Assembly (NCBI RefSeq): GCF_900101885.1
Contig: NZ_FNAN01000035.1
Location: 1 to 46,246 of the forward strand
Reading direction: 5' to 3'
Source: Dyadobacter soli
Lineage (GTDB): Bacteria > Bacteroidota > Bacteroidia > Cytophagales > Spirosomataceae
Length of the DNA stretch: 46,246 nucleotides
Below the pieces are notes generated by a model. The model ran no database searches, had not been told where the DNA came from, and saw nothing but the letters and a program-made list of their open reading frames with translations. This document shows positions 24,201 through 33,992 of the stretch, piece by piece. A program made the translations under genes and the position numbers. Positions within the stretch are counted from its first letter, which is position 1; each line of letters opens with the position of its first letter.

Positions 24201-25323
24201 CAGCGCCCTCGCTGTTTTGAGCGGGGCTGTCTTCCCAGAACGGTGCTCCTACGATGACATCGCTGTATCCGTCTTTATTGACATCGCCGGCGCTGGACAC
24301 CGAATAACCCATTTGCGCGAACGGTTGGTTGCGGTTCAACCTTTGGGCGTTGAGGGTAATGCCGGTCGGCGAGCCAGGAAATACAAAGGCAACGCCGGCG
24401 TCTTCACCATTCCAGTCGTATTTGGGCGCGCCAACGATGACGTCGCTGTACCCGTCCTTGTTTACATCGCCAGCGCTGGCTAGGGAATAGCCCAGCCCTG
24501 CATAAAACTGCTCCGACTCGAGGGTTTTGTTAACATTATTAGGCGTGCCATTTGCCACAATCGGGTCAATGGTTACAGGATATGCGGCGCCCTCGACGGC
24601 CACGTTGATCTCAACATGGTTATCGACATATGCCAATGTCGCAGCCAGCGGCTTTTTGTTGGCATCCCAGCAATGCAGGTCGCTGTACACCACGAAGTTT
24701 TCAAAATCGCCTTTTGCATTCTCGCGATAAAAGCGGATTTCGTTTTCGCTGCCGTTTTGTGCTTTAAGGCCTTTGGCTGATAATTTAACCTGCAAATTCC
24801 GGGTGTTTTCGGGCGCCTTGCTCACGATGAAATTCTGGCGTACGCCATCTTCCGTGTTGATAAACTCTTCCGTGAAACCTTTGTGGTCGATCAGCAGCTT
24901 GTTTTCATTGTTCGTGGGAGTAGCACTGGATTGTGGCGAGAAGATTTGTTTGCCATCCGCAAAAATCCCTTCATTGATCAGTTCCAGCTTGAAATTGTGC
25001 CCGGTAGAATCAACACGGTTCTTCACGGTCAGATTTCCCGGTTTATAATACGCCCGCAGGTTCTGTTTGCGGTTCGGGCTTTGCAACGATTTCGTCACGT
25101 CGTCGTAAGAAATGTGATACTCCTGTTTGGCGATCATTTCTTTGATACTCTCAACGGTTTTCGCCGACAAACCGGCTACCTGTTCCTGACCGGCAGATGG
25201 GTTTTGCTGTGCCGAAATCTGGCTACCCCGGAAACTGTACTCGGAATTGCTGGTAAAATAACCCGCGGCACCTGCCGCCAGGGCCATCGCTGCGAAGAGC
25301 ATGGACTTGTAAGTGTGTTTCAT
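21217..25323 (-). CDS. FG-GAP double-propeller T9SS-secreted protein (paralogue A)
   Basis: 1368 residues. Export segment MLFAAMALAAGAAGYF at about 8-23. Shared N-terminal domain about 60-260 (KQEYHISYD, LQSPNRKQNLRAYY, GFTEEFIN, EDGVRQNFIV, YPVTIDPIVANGTP). Fourteen FG-GAP repeats about 276-1125, nearly all with the calcium-loop pattern DxNxDGxxD, as in GDVNGDGYSDVIVGAP. Repeat 8 is the most divergent (SIIGDYNGDGLDD). A bridging module (NNIRLYNSNL, GPWRAVPEYL) precedes a type A sorting domain from about 1293 (VYPNPVSDRLF ... SHKVLIQK). Such proteins are exported by Sec then T9SS and end on the cell surface or outside. Integrin-like propellers usually bind ligands, so an adhesion role is inference. 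No enzyme motif seen. It is one of the two more diverged copies. Confidence 0.92.
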   Translation of the reverse strand: MKHTYKSMLFAAMALAAGAAGYFTSNSEYSFRGSQISAQQNPSAGQEQVAGLSAKTVESIKEMIAKQEYHISYDDVTKSLQSPNRKQNLRAYYKPGNLTVKNRVDSTGHNFKLELINEGIFADGKQIFSPQSSATPTNNENKLLIDHKGFTEEFINTEDGVRQNFIVSKAPENTRNLQVKLSAKGLKAQNGSENEIRFYRENAKGDFENFVVYSDLHCWDANKKPLAATLAYVDNHVEINVAVEGAAYPVTIDPIVANGTPNNVNKTLESEQFYAGLGYSLASAGDVNKDGYSDVIVGAPKYDWNGEDAGVAFVFPGSPTGITLNAQRLNRNQPFAQMGYSVSSAGDVNKDGYSDVIVGAPFWEDSPAQNSEGAAFLYFGGPVDPQNAPIGIVWGNFVTLQSDQAEAQFGISVALAGDVNSDGYSDFMVGAHLYDKDQTNEGVAFLYYGVANGGYDSNKTEILESNQADAMFGYALAGAGDINADGASDIIVGARLYDINANKTNEGAAFVFKGTLNSAPISAAQPQTILGTQPDSRFGHTVSTAGDVNGDGFADIAIGSYNFDGGLSNEGAVYIHHGGQTGINTVANKTIEGNQLEANYGWAVASAGDVNGDGYGDLIVGARYFSNGQNHEGAAFVYHGSNIGLNTTAASFIESNQGDAWLGWAVSSAGDVNGDGYSDILIGSYAYDHGHTDEGVVFVYHGGAGTVGATPKTASYAITSGALDGSSVSIIGDYNGDGLDDVVSGAPNFDGGTVGEGAVFLSLGDASLGVIGMVKYEGNQLNAKFGCSVSGVGDTDGDGFDDFVVGATGAVFSNSTGIAYLFTGSSQGTIPAGHPLYQSSGNLFGTSVAGGDINRDGYGDIIISAPLAKNGFKSETGLIGIYPGSANGVNNTTYTNVYGPNIGTKLGSSLATADVNGDGFADIVAGASGSSNGQGSIHIWHGSLNGVPNNTLSNLQLTSNTPNASFGAAVSGAGDVNGDGFGDIIVGAPGITSGENNEGVAKVFYGSVNGCSSFSVTTLQVNQAEAAFGTSVAGAGDVNGDGYSDVIVGAPLYDNALANGGGIWIFHGAPNGVNITSSFSLTGQQVEEHFGQAVSGGGDLNGDGYSDVVVGSPGLDESGVTNGGTVRAYFGNDGIAGKNKRNNIRLYNSNLTRMTYSQTTQTSVYVGIYPASFLGRNNGRLAWDYAQNGTSFSKGANNPITNSTIIDGWQPAFSTLQSVEITGGINKPWEATRLRVRFKYELATALTGQVYGPWRAVPEYLLYLQPLDGPPVLASEKVETANILNTEPEYTEIVTVYPNPVSDRLFIQSTNLDQIKSLQLISANGTMAFTSAKPQTELDVKHLPAGSYILMINKKDGSKTSHKVLIQK

Positions 25324-25438
25324 GTCAATAATATTTTGGTAAAAAGAGGTAGTGGCAAATGCCGGATCAAATTTTACACTGGTAGAATGCTTTCAGCGAA
25401 TCCGTTTAGCCTGGCGGTTGCTGGAATGATTAAAAGGC

Positions 25439-25477
25439 AACAGGCGGCCCTCTCCGAAGCGTTGAAGGCCGCCTGTT
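25439..25477 (-). terminator. Terminator after FG-GAP paralogue B
   Basis: AACAGGCGGCC / GGCCGCCTGTT, 11-bp arms, followed leftward by CCTTTTAATC. It lies 17 bases beyond the stop codon of the broken paralogue. Confidence 0.8.
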
Positions 25478-25494
25478 TGGTAATACGGGTCGTA

Positions 25495-26061
25495 CTATTT
25501 TTTCACAATGACTTTATGCGAGCTCTGCGAGCCATCCTGCTGGGTGACAAGGAGCAGGTACATTCCAGGGGCCAGGTTTCGCACATCCACTTCCGCAGCG
25601 GCATTCTGCGATTGGTAAATCAGCTTCCCGGCCGGAGTAAGCAGGCGTACAGAACTGATCTGGCCGGCATTCTCCGTTTTGATAAACAGCTTGTCCGAAA
25701 CCGGGTTAGGATAGGGGACAACGGACAGCCCTGTATTTTCGCCATCCATGGCCATCGCCTTACTTTTAATGGTTTCCGCCATCGCATCCTCCGGTACCGG
25801 GGCACTGTTATAGCCCGTCAATTGCGACTGCAAATATCTCCAAGGGCCATACATCTGCCCGGTGATCGCGAGCGAAGGCGAGTACCGCACGCGCACGCGG
25901 ACTTTGGTGGCGATGCCGTTCTTATTGACGATACTTCCTAAAATACTACCTCCAAGAGCCAGATTGGTGAAATTGGGAGATATTCCTGTGAAAAGATTAC
26001 TTGTGGTGATCGGATTGTTTCCGACTTTCGAAAACGGAACTCGGCTCCCATCGTTTCCCAT
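25495..26061 (-). pseudogene. Paralogue B fragment: bridging module and T9SS domain
   Basis: Holds PFSKVGNNPITTSNLFTG, ATKVRVRVRYSPSLAITGQ and MYGPWRYLQSQ, then the type A sorting domain from VVPYPNPVSDKLF to SHKVIVKK. Its apparent ATG lies inside the overlap with the preceding frame and is unlikely to start a real protein. Confidence 0.7.
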
Positions 26062-27815
26062 ACCAGCTTGCCTTTGTTTTTTCCAACAAATGATTTTGTA
26101 AAAAGGCCGGATATAAAGTTCGGCTCGCTGAACTGGGCATAGTTGATAGGGGTGAAATTGGTGTTGAATAACCGGACATTGTTTTGTAAACCCTTGCCAT
26201 TGTTGCCGTAAAACACCATTGCGCTGCCGACATTGTTTCCTGCGCCGGCGTTGGCATGTGGCGTGCCAATGATAATGTCGCTATACCCGTCGCCGTTCAC
26301 ATCGCCCGCGCCGGAAACGGCGAAACCCAGATTTGCATTGTTCTGGTCGCTTTCGATACTGAAAGATGCTGTTGGTTTGATACCGATTGGTGATCCATGG
26401 AAAACAGCGATTTTACCTTCTTCTGTTTGCCCGTTCGAAGCGTATTTTGCACCGATAACAATGTCGGAGTATCCGTCACCGTTCACATCCCCCGCGCTTT
26501 GTACGGAACTGCCAAACTGGGCACCCAGCATATTGATTTCCAGGATAGCTGGTGCCGGATTTGCGCTGATGACACCGGAGCTGTTTCCATAGTACACAAA
26601 AGCGACGCCTTCGTTAAATTCGTTTTTGTCGTAGTAAGGTGCTCCTACGACGATATCGCCAAAGCCATCGGCATTGACATCACCCGCAGAGGCTACCGAC
26701 GCTCCAAACCAGGCGTTCGGTTGATTGCTTTGGAGGACCTTACCCGCGGAATTGATCCCGCCGTTCGCTCCTTGGAAAATGTAAGCAGCACCTTCCTGCA
26801 CTTCTCCCAGGCTTTCGGCATATGCTCCGGCGATAACGTCCGAGAATCCATCACCGTTGATATCCCCTGCCGAGGAGACGTCGCTACCGAAGCCGGAGTT
26901 GACCGAATATCCTTGTATCATTGTCGGATTTTGAGCGCCATTATTAGATGAGCCATAATAAATGTAAATCGCTCCGAAGGTATTCTGGCCGGAAGCGAAA
27001 TTCGGGGCACCTATTACCACATCGGCAAAGCCATCCCGGTTAATATCCCCGGCCCCTGAAACGGATGTTCCGAGACCGGCATTGGCAACATCTTTTTGCA
27101 AGGTCTGGCTAAGCCCTGCAACGATGCCGGAGTTGGAACCAGGAAATATAAAAGCAGCTCCCTCTTTGTTTTGCCCGTCACTATAATCACGGGCACCGAT
27201 AATAATGTCACCATATCCATCCCCGTTCACATCACCTGCGGCCGCAACAGACGATCCAAAATAGCTGCCAGGCTTGGTTTTGCTTAGTATCACCTTGTTA
27301 TTTGCGTCGATACCATCAGCCGAGCCATTATATACGATTGCGATTCCCCCTGTAATACCGTTATAATCGTATTCCGGTGCGCCAACGATTACATCATCGA
27401 AGCCGTCGCTATTCACATCACCTGCGCTGGCTACCGAATATCCTATCATCGCACCGCTGACGCCGCCAGAGAGTGTTAACGCCTCATTCGTACCAATCCC
27501 TTCCGCTCCGCCATGGTACACAAACACATGCCCTTCGTCAGTCTGTCCATTGTCGTAGGTATAGCAGCCCACCAGGATATCGCTGTAACCATCGCCGTTC
27601 ACATCACCGGCGCTGGCAACGGCGGTTCCGAACCAGGCGTTTGCCTGGTTGCTTTCGAGCATGGAAGCATGATTGGTTATGTAACCCTTCTGCCCGTGGA
27701 ACACGAACACGGCACCTTCGTTGAATTGGCCATTATCATAATATTCTGCTCCCAAGAGAAAGTCAGAAAAGCCATCGCCATTCACATCGCCTGCGCAAGC
27801 GATCGAAGAACCCAT
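25938..27815 (-). pseudogene. Paralogue B fragment: FG-GAP repeats 6-14
   Basis: 625 residues starting inside repeat 6 (MGSSIACAGDVNGDGFSD) and running through repeat 14 into the bridging module. It then drops out of frame after VWETMGAEF, where paralogue C continues with a GTPFSKVG-type sequence. There is no export signal, so if translated the fragment would stay in the cytoplasm. Confidence 0.7.
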
Positions 27816-28267
27816 GTGGTCGTTTGCATTGAAGCCAAGGAACGTTTTTTTGGTGTCGAAGAGATGCCCGCATTAGATCCATAATGCAGGTATACTGCTC
27901 CATCATCCTGCATGTAACCATCATGCAAATAGGCACTAATCAATACGTCACTATACCCATCCCCATTCACATCCCCGGCCGAGCTTACCTTGTTACCCAT
28001 TGCGGCATTCACCTGATTACCTTCAATAATCACCGGATTGTTCTTATCCAAACCATTTACGGTTCCACGGTAGACATACGCAGCACCTTCGGAATCTTCG
28101 CCATTGGTGTAAAACCGCGCACCTACGAGCACATCGCTGAAACCATCGGCATCGATATCTCCTGCGGAGGCGACGGAATAGCCGAAGTGTGCATTGGGCT
28201 GATTGGATTCGAGTGTAACGACCTTGGTATTCGGGTCTCCATTTGCGCCCCCCGTGGCAGAGTGCAA
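27782..28267 (-). pseudogene. Paralogue B fragment: FG-GAP repeats 4-5
   Basis: Carries GYSVASAGDIDADGFSD and GNKVSSAGDVNGDGYSD, then leaves frame at the A7 run (STPKKRSLAS; the aligned paralogue frame reads TFLGFNANDHMGSS). Repeat 3 lies just upstream in another frame at about 28250-28440 without a usable start. Confidence 0.7.
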
Positions 28268-28417
28268 CGGTACCTTCCTTGCTTTGTCCGTTCGAGTCCT
28301 GGTGAGCGCCTATTAACACGTCGCTGTATCCATCCCCGTCCACATCGCCAGCGGTGGATACGGCTATGCCAATCAGGGCTTGCGCGTTGGTGCTTTTGGT
28401 GTAGGTGTAGTTGGTGA

Positions 28418-29572
28418 TTACTGCCTGGGGAGAGAAAAGTTGGCTGAACCAAGGTAGAGTTTCGCCGCTCCCTGATCAACCTGGCCGCCGTCGTAATAGG
28501 GTATCCCTACAATCACATCGCTAAACCCGTCGCCATTGAAATCCCCCGCAGTTGAGACCGAATATCCTACCTGGGCACCAACTTGATTAGATTCAAGTGT
28601 AACGGCAGTCAAAGTCAATCCGCTGGCGTGTCCCCTGTAAACAAAGGCCGCGCCTTCATTATCTTGCCCTTTGTCATACTCCGGCGCACCTGCTATCACA
28701 TCACTATACCCATCGCCGTCCACATCGCCTGCGCTGGATACCGAGAAGCCCAAATGCATATAGCTCTGGTCGATTTGAAGTATCTTATTTGCATTCTGCG
28801 GTGTCCCATTCGCTATGATCGGATCGATAGTAACAGGATATGCTGCATTAGCCACATCCACGCTGATCTGAATGCGGTTGTCCACATAGGCAAGCGACGC
28901 ATTCAATGGCTGCTTGTTGGCGTCCCAGCATTTGAGGTCGCTGTACACGAGCTCGTTGCGCGTTTCTCCTTTGTTTGTTTCGGAGAAGAAACGGAGTTCG
29001 TTGCCGGAGCCTTGTTCTACTTTGAGGCCTTTGGCGGTCATTTTTACCTGCAACTCGCGGGTGCCTTCCGGAGCGGATTCAATGATGAAGTTCTGGCGGA
29101 CGCCTTCTTCATTGTTGATAAATTCCTCGGTGAATGCATTGTGGCTGATCTGGACCTTGTTGTCGTGGTGGGCGGCCTTTGCATGGGCTTCCGGCGTGTA
29201 GAGCAGCTTGCCGTCGGCGAACACGCCTTCATTCACCAGCTCCATTTTGAAGCCTTCGCCGGTGGTGTCTACGCGCGTTTGCACGGTGAGCTTGCCCGGT
29301 TCATAGTAAGCCCGGATGTTGTTTCTACGGTTGGGGCTTTGCAGCTTTTTCTGCTGTTCGTCGTAGGAAATGTGGTATTCCTGTTTTTCCAGCGAGCTGC
29401 GGATGTCGGCCAGTGTAGCTTCGGACATTTCCCCGGCCAAAGCCTGGGTTTGTTGTGTTTTTACAGGTTTTCGATGCAGCGACCGGCTGATCCGGTCGAT
29501 CGAATAAAAAAGCGCAGCGAATGCTGCCAGAGCCATGCCGACATACAGAATGGGCAAGTAACGACTTTTCAT
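28418..29572 (-). pseudogene. Paralogue B fragment: export segment, N-terminal domain, repeats 1-2
   Basis: About 384 residues: MKSRYLPILYVGMALAAFAA, the complete N-terminal domain and repeats 1 and 2, ending out of frame at GSANFSLPRQ. This is the only fragment with an export signal, but it has no T9SS sorting domain. Its N-terminal domain is nearly identical to that of paralogue D. Confidence 0.75.
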
Positions 29573-29720
29573 AGTCAAAATACTTTAAGTGAAACAAGCG
29601 GTTACGGCGAATGCCAGTGTAAATTTTACCGATCTCCGATCTCAAACCAATTAGCCGCCGGGTGAAGGGGAATGATTAGCCGGAAAAACCTACCCGATAT
29701 GGGCAGTACGACTAGAAAGT

Positions 29721-29750
29721 AAAACGCCTCCCACGGCATGGGGGAGGCGT
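29721..29750 (-). terminator. Terminator after FG-GAP paralogue C
   Basis: ACGCCTCCC / GGGAGGCGT arms with leftward TTTTAC, 13 bases beyond the stop codon. The hairpin and its flank are nearly identical to those after paralogue D. Confidence 0.85.
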
Positions 29751-29762
29751 CGGGGAGGGGGC

Positions 29763-32700
29763 TTATCGCCGGATCAGTATTCTGTGCGAGGTAGGTGTGC
29801 CGTTGGCCCGGTTGAGCATGAGGATATAAATGCCCCCGGGCAGTTTGCTTACGTCGATATCTCTTTCGTATCGCTGTGTTTGGAAGACCAAACCACCGCC
29901 GGTATCGAAAAGCCGCATTGAGCGGATTTCCGAAGGATTATCCACCTGCACCGACAAGCGATCCGAAGCCGGGTTAGGGAACAATGAAATCGAGGTTTCA
30001 GCCTCGCCATTAATGGTTTCGGCCATTACTTCTTCTGGTACCGGGGCATTGTTGTAGCCAGCAAGCTGGCTTTGAACATACCGCCACGGGCCGTACATCT
30101 GCCCGGTGATCGCCAGCACGGGAGAGTAACGTACGCGTACGCGGAGCTTGGTTGCTATGCCGTTCTTATTGACCGGGGCTCCCAATAAAGTGCCCCCTAC
30201 GGACAGCGGTATTAAATTCTGAGCTGTGCCGGTGAACAAGTTACTGGTGGTAATCGGTTGGCTTCCGACCTTCGAGAATGGCGTTCCGGGCCCCATCGCT
30301 TCCCAAACGAATCTGCCCTTGTTTACCCCTAAAAACGATTTTGCAAATAAAGTAGCGACAAAGTTTGTCTGGTTAAACTGGTTGTGATTGATGGGCGTCA
30401 CCCAGTCGCCGTTGTATAGCCGGACATTGTTTCTCAGCCCTTTGCCTGTGTTTCCGTAGTACACAAATGCACTTCCAGCGTCATTCTGCCCCCCGGGGTA
30501 TCCCGTAGCACCAATAATTATATCGCTGTAACCATCTCCGTTTACGTCGCCTGCGCCTGCAACGGCTCTACCCATACGTGCGCCGCTGATATTTGTATTT
30601 TCCAATTGAAAGCGGGGGGCCAATTCCAATCCGGTCGGCGACCCTTGAAACACATAGGCAGCACCTTCAAATTGCTCACCGTTCGTAAAAACCGGGTCAC
30701 CCACAATAATATCGCTATATCCATCCCCGTTCACATCACCCGCGCTACCTACTTCGCTCCCGAAACCGGACGATGCTTTGTTCATTTCCAGCAACACAGG
30801 ACTGGCATTGGCAATTCCGGCTGATGAGCCATAATACGCCAAAACGACACCTTCGTTATTTTGACCATTTTCGTAGTCCGGCGCACCGACGATAACGTCA
30901 GAATATCCATCTCCATTAATATCTCCTGCACCTGCCACCGACCGACCCATATTCGCATCTGTCTGGTTGCCTTGTAAAATGACAGCCGCGGTAGTAGCTA
31001 CTCCGGTATTGGATCCATGGTAAATAAATGCGGCTCCTACATCGCTAGTGCCACGCAGGTTATCCCCTACAATGAGGTCTCCATATCCATCACCGTTGAC
31101 ATCGCCGGCGGAAGCCACGCTAACGCCAAATTGGCTATCATTACCATCCTTGGCAGGTTGCAAAATTTGGGGATTCCCTGCAATGCCATTGCTGGATCCT
31201 TGGTACACATAAGCTGAATTTGTAACACCCATTGCGCCGACAACAACATCCGCATACCCATCCCTGTTAACATCTCCTGCTGCGGCTACCGAGCAGCCCA
31301 TATAGCTTTCTGCAAAATTTCGCTCGAAATGAATGACGGCCTGCGTGCCTATACCAGTTGAGGAGCCGTGGTAAATAAATATGGCACCCTCGTCCTCCTG
31401 CCCGTTAGTATAGGCATCAGCACCAACGACTATATCATCAAAACCGTCGCCATTCACATCTCCCGCGCCTGAAACGGCTCGTCCAAAGCGGGAGTTTGCC
31501 TTGTTTTCCTGTAAAGTGTGACACGTATTGGTGACTAATCCGGCCTGGGAACCGTAGTAGACGAATGCTACTCCCTCATTATTTTCCCCGAGATCATAGT
31601 ATGGAGCTCCGACAACGACGTCGCTGTAACCGTCCGCATTGACATCGCCAGCCGTGGCAACTGAAAACCCAATTTCTGCGCCAGGGTTGTTGCTGGTGAT
31701 CTGGGTATGGCCCGTCGGGTTAATGCCGCCTGCGCTGCCATGATAAACAAATACATGCCCCTCATCCGTCTGACCGTTGTCAAAAGTGTGGCAGCCAATC
31801 ATGATATCGCTGTACCCATCCCCATTTACATCGCCTGCGCTGGCGATCGCGGTTCCGAACCAGGCGTTGGCCTGGTTGCTTTCCAATAGGGATGCCCAGG
31901 TACCGACGATTCCGTCTTTTGATCCATGATAAAGAAAAACAGCTCCCTCATTGAACTGCCCGTTGTCGTAGTATTGTGTGCCGAGAAGAATGTCGGAATA
32001 GCCATCGCCATTCACATCTCCCGCGCAGGCGATCGAGGAGCCCATGCGCGCATCGACCTGGCCGCCTTCGAAGGTTTTTTCTGGTAGTGGGTTAATGCCA
32101 TTCGAAGAACCGAGATGCAGGTATACCCTTCCCTGGTCTTTTAAATTCGGGGCGTCATACAAATACGCGCTGATGAGAACGTCACTGTAACCATCGCCGT
32201 TCACATCCCCCGCCGAGCTTACTTTATTGCCCATTGCAGCATCGTACTGATTGCCTTCGATGATGGTGGGGTTGTTATCTAACAGGCCGTTGGCGCTTCC
32301 ACGATAGATATAAGCGGCACCTTCCCCCGCCTGACTCTGATCGCTGCCGTAAAAACGGGAACCAATGATGACATCGCTGTACCCATCAGCATCGACATCA
32401 CCGGCAGGAGCGACGGAATAGCCGAACTTGGCATCGGCTTGGCCGGCTGTGATTACTTGCCATGCTCCGTAATTAGTGATTGCTCCGTAAAATGCCAAAA
32501 CGATACCTTCATTCGCCTGGCCTAAAGTTGCCTGGTGAGCACCTACAAGTATATCGCTGAATCCGTCAGCGTTAATGTCTCCGGCTGTGGCTACCGATAT
32601 ACCAAAGTAACCGCCATCCGTAGGAGGTGAAAGGTCCATTGGGATCGAATTAGCCTTCACACCATCTGCGGAACCGAAGTAAAGTTTCACCATACCGTCA

Positions 32701-33812
32701 TTTTGTCCGGTAATGTGATAGTTTGGTATCCCCACCAACACATCACTAAACCCATCCCCATTAAAATCCCCCGCACTCGACACCGAATAACCCATTTTGG
32801 CATCGGCCTGGTTGCATTCCAGCGTCACTGCGGCCAGGCTTAGCCCGTATTCTTTGCCGGGATATACAAATGCAGCGCCCTCGTTGTTTTGGCCAGAATC
32901 ATACTGCGGTGCACCTACGATGACATCGCTATACCCATCGCCGTTCACATCGCCCGCGCTCGATACCGAGAAGCCGAGCCACATTTGGCTTTGGTTAATT
33001 TCGAGAATTTTGTTGGCGTTCTGCGGGGTGCCGTTCGCGATGATGGGGTCGATGGTGACGGGGTAGGCGGCATTGGCTACGTCCACGGTGATCTGGATGC
33101 GGTTGTTCATGCAGGTGAGCGTCGCGTTCAGGGGTTGCTTGTTGGCATCCCAGCACCGGAGGTCGTTGTAGACGAGCTCGTTGCGGGTTTCTCCATTTGA
33201 TGCCTCGGTATAGAAACGGAGCTCGTTACCGGAGCCTTGCCGCACCTTGAGGCCTTTGGTGGTCATTTTTACCTGCAACTGGCGGGTGCCTGCCGGGGCC
33301 TTTTCAATAATGAAGTTCTGGCGCACGCCGTCTTCATTGTTGATAAATTCCTCCGTGAATGCGTCGTGGCTGATTTGCACTTTGTTTTGGTGATGTGCAG
33401 CCTTTGCATTCGTTTCCGGCTTGTGGAGCAACTTGCCGTCGGCGTAAACGCCTTCATTCATCAGTTGCAGCCTGAAACCCTGGCCGGTGGTGTCGACACG
33501 GGTCTGGACGGTGAGCTTGCCGGGCTGGTAGTAGGCCCGGAGGTTGTGCGCGCGGTTGGGGCTTTGCAGCATGTTCTTTTGCTTGTCGTAGGAGATGTGG
33601 TACTCCTGCTTTTCGAGCATGCTGCGGATATCTGACAGGGTTGTTTCGGACAGGGCCGCTTCCGACACTTTCGCGGGCGCTGCCGGGACTGTCCGTACTT
33701 TCGAAGGGTTTCGTGATATTGACCGGCTGATGCGGTCGAGTGCTTTAAAACCGGCAGCAAATGCTGCCAAAACCATTCCTACATACAGAATGGGCATGTA
33801 ACGACTTTTCAT
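29763..33812 (-). CDS. FG-GAP double-propeller T9SS-secreted protein (paralogue C)
   Basis: 1349 residues. N-terminal membrane-like export segment PILYVGMVLAAFAAGF. Shared N-terminal domain about 65-265 (KQEYHISYDKQ, DAFTEEFINNEDGVRQNFII, YPVTIDPIIANGTP). Fourteen FG-GAP repeats about 278-1120, each with a DxxxDGxxD loop; repeat 10 carries the NRDG variant also seen in A, B and D. Bridging module (GLRNNVRLYNGDW, KSFLGVNKGRFVWEAMG, MYGPWRYVQSQ). Type A sorting domain from about 1274 (SLFPNPASDRLSV ... SHRILIRR). The sorting domain and the 3' flank are close to those of D at nucleotide level, pointing to recent duplication or gene conversion. Confidence 0.92.
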   Translation of the reverse strand: MKSRYMPILYVGMVLAAFAAGFKALDRISRSISRNPSKVRTVPAAPAKVSEAALSETTLSDIRSMLEKQEYHISYDKQKNMLQSPNRAHNLRAYYQPGKLTVQTRVDTTGQGFRLQLMNEGVYADGKLLHKPETNAKAAHHQNKVQISHDAFTEEFINNEDGVRQNFIIEKAPAGTRQLQVKMTTKGLKVRQGSGNELRFYTEASNGETRNELVYNDLRCWDANKQPLNATLTCMNNRIQITVDVANAAYPVTIDPIIANGTPQNANKILEINQSQMWLGFSVSSAGDVNGDGYSDVIVGAPQYDSGQNNEGAAFVYPGKEYGLSLAAVTLECNQADAKMGYSVSSAGDFNGDGFSDVLVGIPNYHITGQNDGMVKLYFGSADGVKANSIPMDLSPPTDGGYFGISVATAGDINADGFSDILVGAHQATLGQANEGIVLAFYGAITNYGAWQVITAGQADAKFGYSVAPAGDVDADGYSDVIIGSRFYGSDQSQAGEGAAYIYRGSANGLLDNNPTIIEGNQYDAAMGNKVSSAGDVNGDGYSDVLISAYLYDAPNLKDQGRVYLHLGSSNGINPLPEKTFEGGQVDARMGSSIACAGDVNGDGYSDILLGTQYYDNGQFNEGAVFLYHGSKDGIVGTWASLLESNQANAWFGTAIASAGDVNGDGYSDIMIGCHTFDNGQTDEGHVFVYHGSAGGINPTGHTQITSNNPGAEIGFSVATAGDVNADGYSDVVVGAPYYDLGENNEGVAFVYYGSQAGLVTNTCHTLQENKANSRFGRAVSGAGDVNGDGFDDIVVGADAYTNGQEDEGAIFIYHGSSTGIGTQAVIHFERNFAESYMGCSVAAAGDVNRDGYADVVVGAMGVTNSAYVYQGSSNGIAGNPQILQPAKDGNDSQFGVSVASAGDVNGDGYGDLIVGDNLRGTSDVGAAFIYHGSNTGVATTAAVILQGNQTDANMGRSVAGAGDINGDGYSDVIVGAPDYENGQNNEGVVLAYYGSSAGIANASPVLLEMNKASSGFGSEVGSAGDVNGDGYSDIIVGDPVFTNGEQFEGAAYVFQGSPTGLELAPRFQLENTNISGARMGRAVAGAGDVNGDGYSDIIIGATGYPGGQNDAGSAFVYYGNTGKGLRNNVRLYNGDWVTPINHNQFNQTNFVATLFAKSFLGVNKGRFVWEAMGPGTPFSKVGSQPITTSNLFTGTAQNLIPLSVGGTLLGAPVNKNGIATKLRVRVRYSPVLAITGQMYGPWRYVQSQLAGYNNAPVPEEVMAETINGEAETSISLFPNPASDRLSVQVDNPSEIRSMRLFDTGGGLVFQTQRYERDIDVSKLPGGIYILMLNRANGTPTSHRILIRR

Positions 33813-33946
33813 AACGTGAGATACTTTAAGTGAAACAATCGGCTACTGGCTGAATGCCGGTGTAAATGTTACCGATACCTTAAAGTTGATTTCAAAGCGT
33901 TTATTCGCCGGGTGACATGTAATGATTACCCGGTTGCATCCCCATT

Positions 33947-33980
33947 AAAAAAACGCCTCCCCACGGCACGGGGGAGGCGT
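33947..33980 (-). terminator. Terminator after FG-GAP paralogue D
   Basis: ACGCCTCCCC / GGGGAGGCGT arms followed leftward by TTTTTT, 13 bases beyond the stop codon. Near copy of the hairpin at 29721-29750. Confidence 0.85.
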
Positions 33981-33992
33981 CAGGGAGGGGGC

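Larger units (their letters stand above)
25495..29572 (-). pseudogene. Frameshifted FG-GAP double-propeller protein (paralogue B)
   Basis: Reconstructed from five frames, this gene has the same layout and about the same length as its neighbours: export segment, N-terminal domain, fourteen repeats, bridging module and sorting domain. The homologous start is the ATG at 29572 (MKSRYLPILYVG, as in paralogue C). Four single-base changes break it: one base lost near 28430-28445, one G gained in a G6 run at 28248-28253, one A lost in an A7 run at 27845-27851, and one base lost near 26043. Rejoined translations align with paralogues C and D across every break. It could be a true pseudogene, a phase-variable copy, or an assembly artefact in a repetitive region; one of five paralogues carrying all the errors favours real decay. 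Confidence 0.82.

Noticed and set aside
28425..28448. Programmed -1 frameshifting in paralogue B
   Set aside because: No X-XXY-YYZ slippery heptamer in frame at the break, and three further breaks with mixed direction make decay or error more likely.
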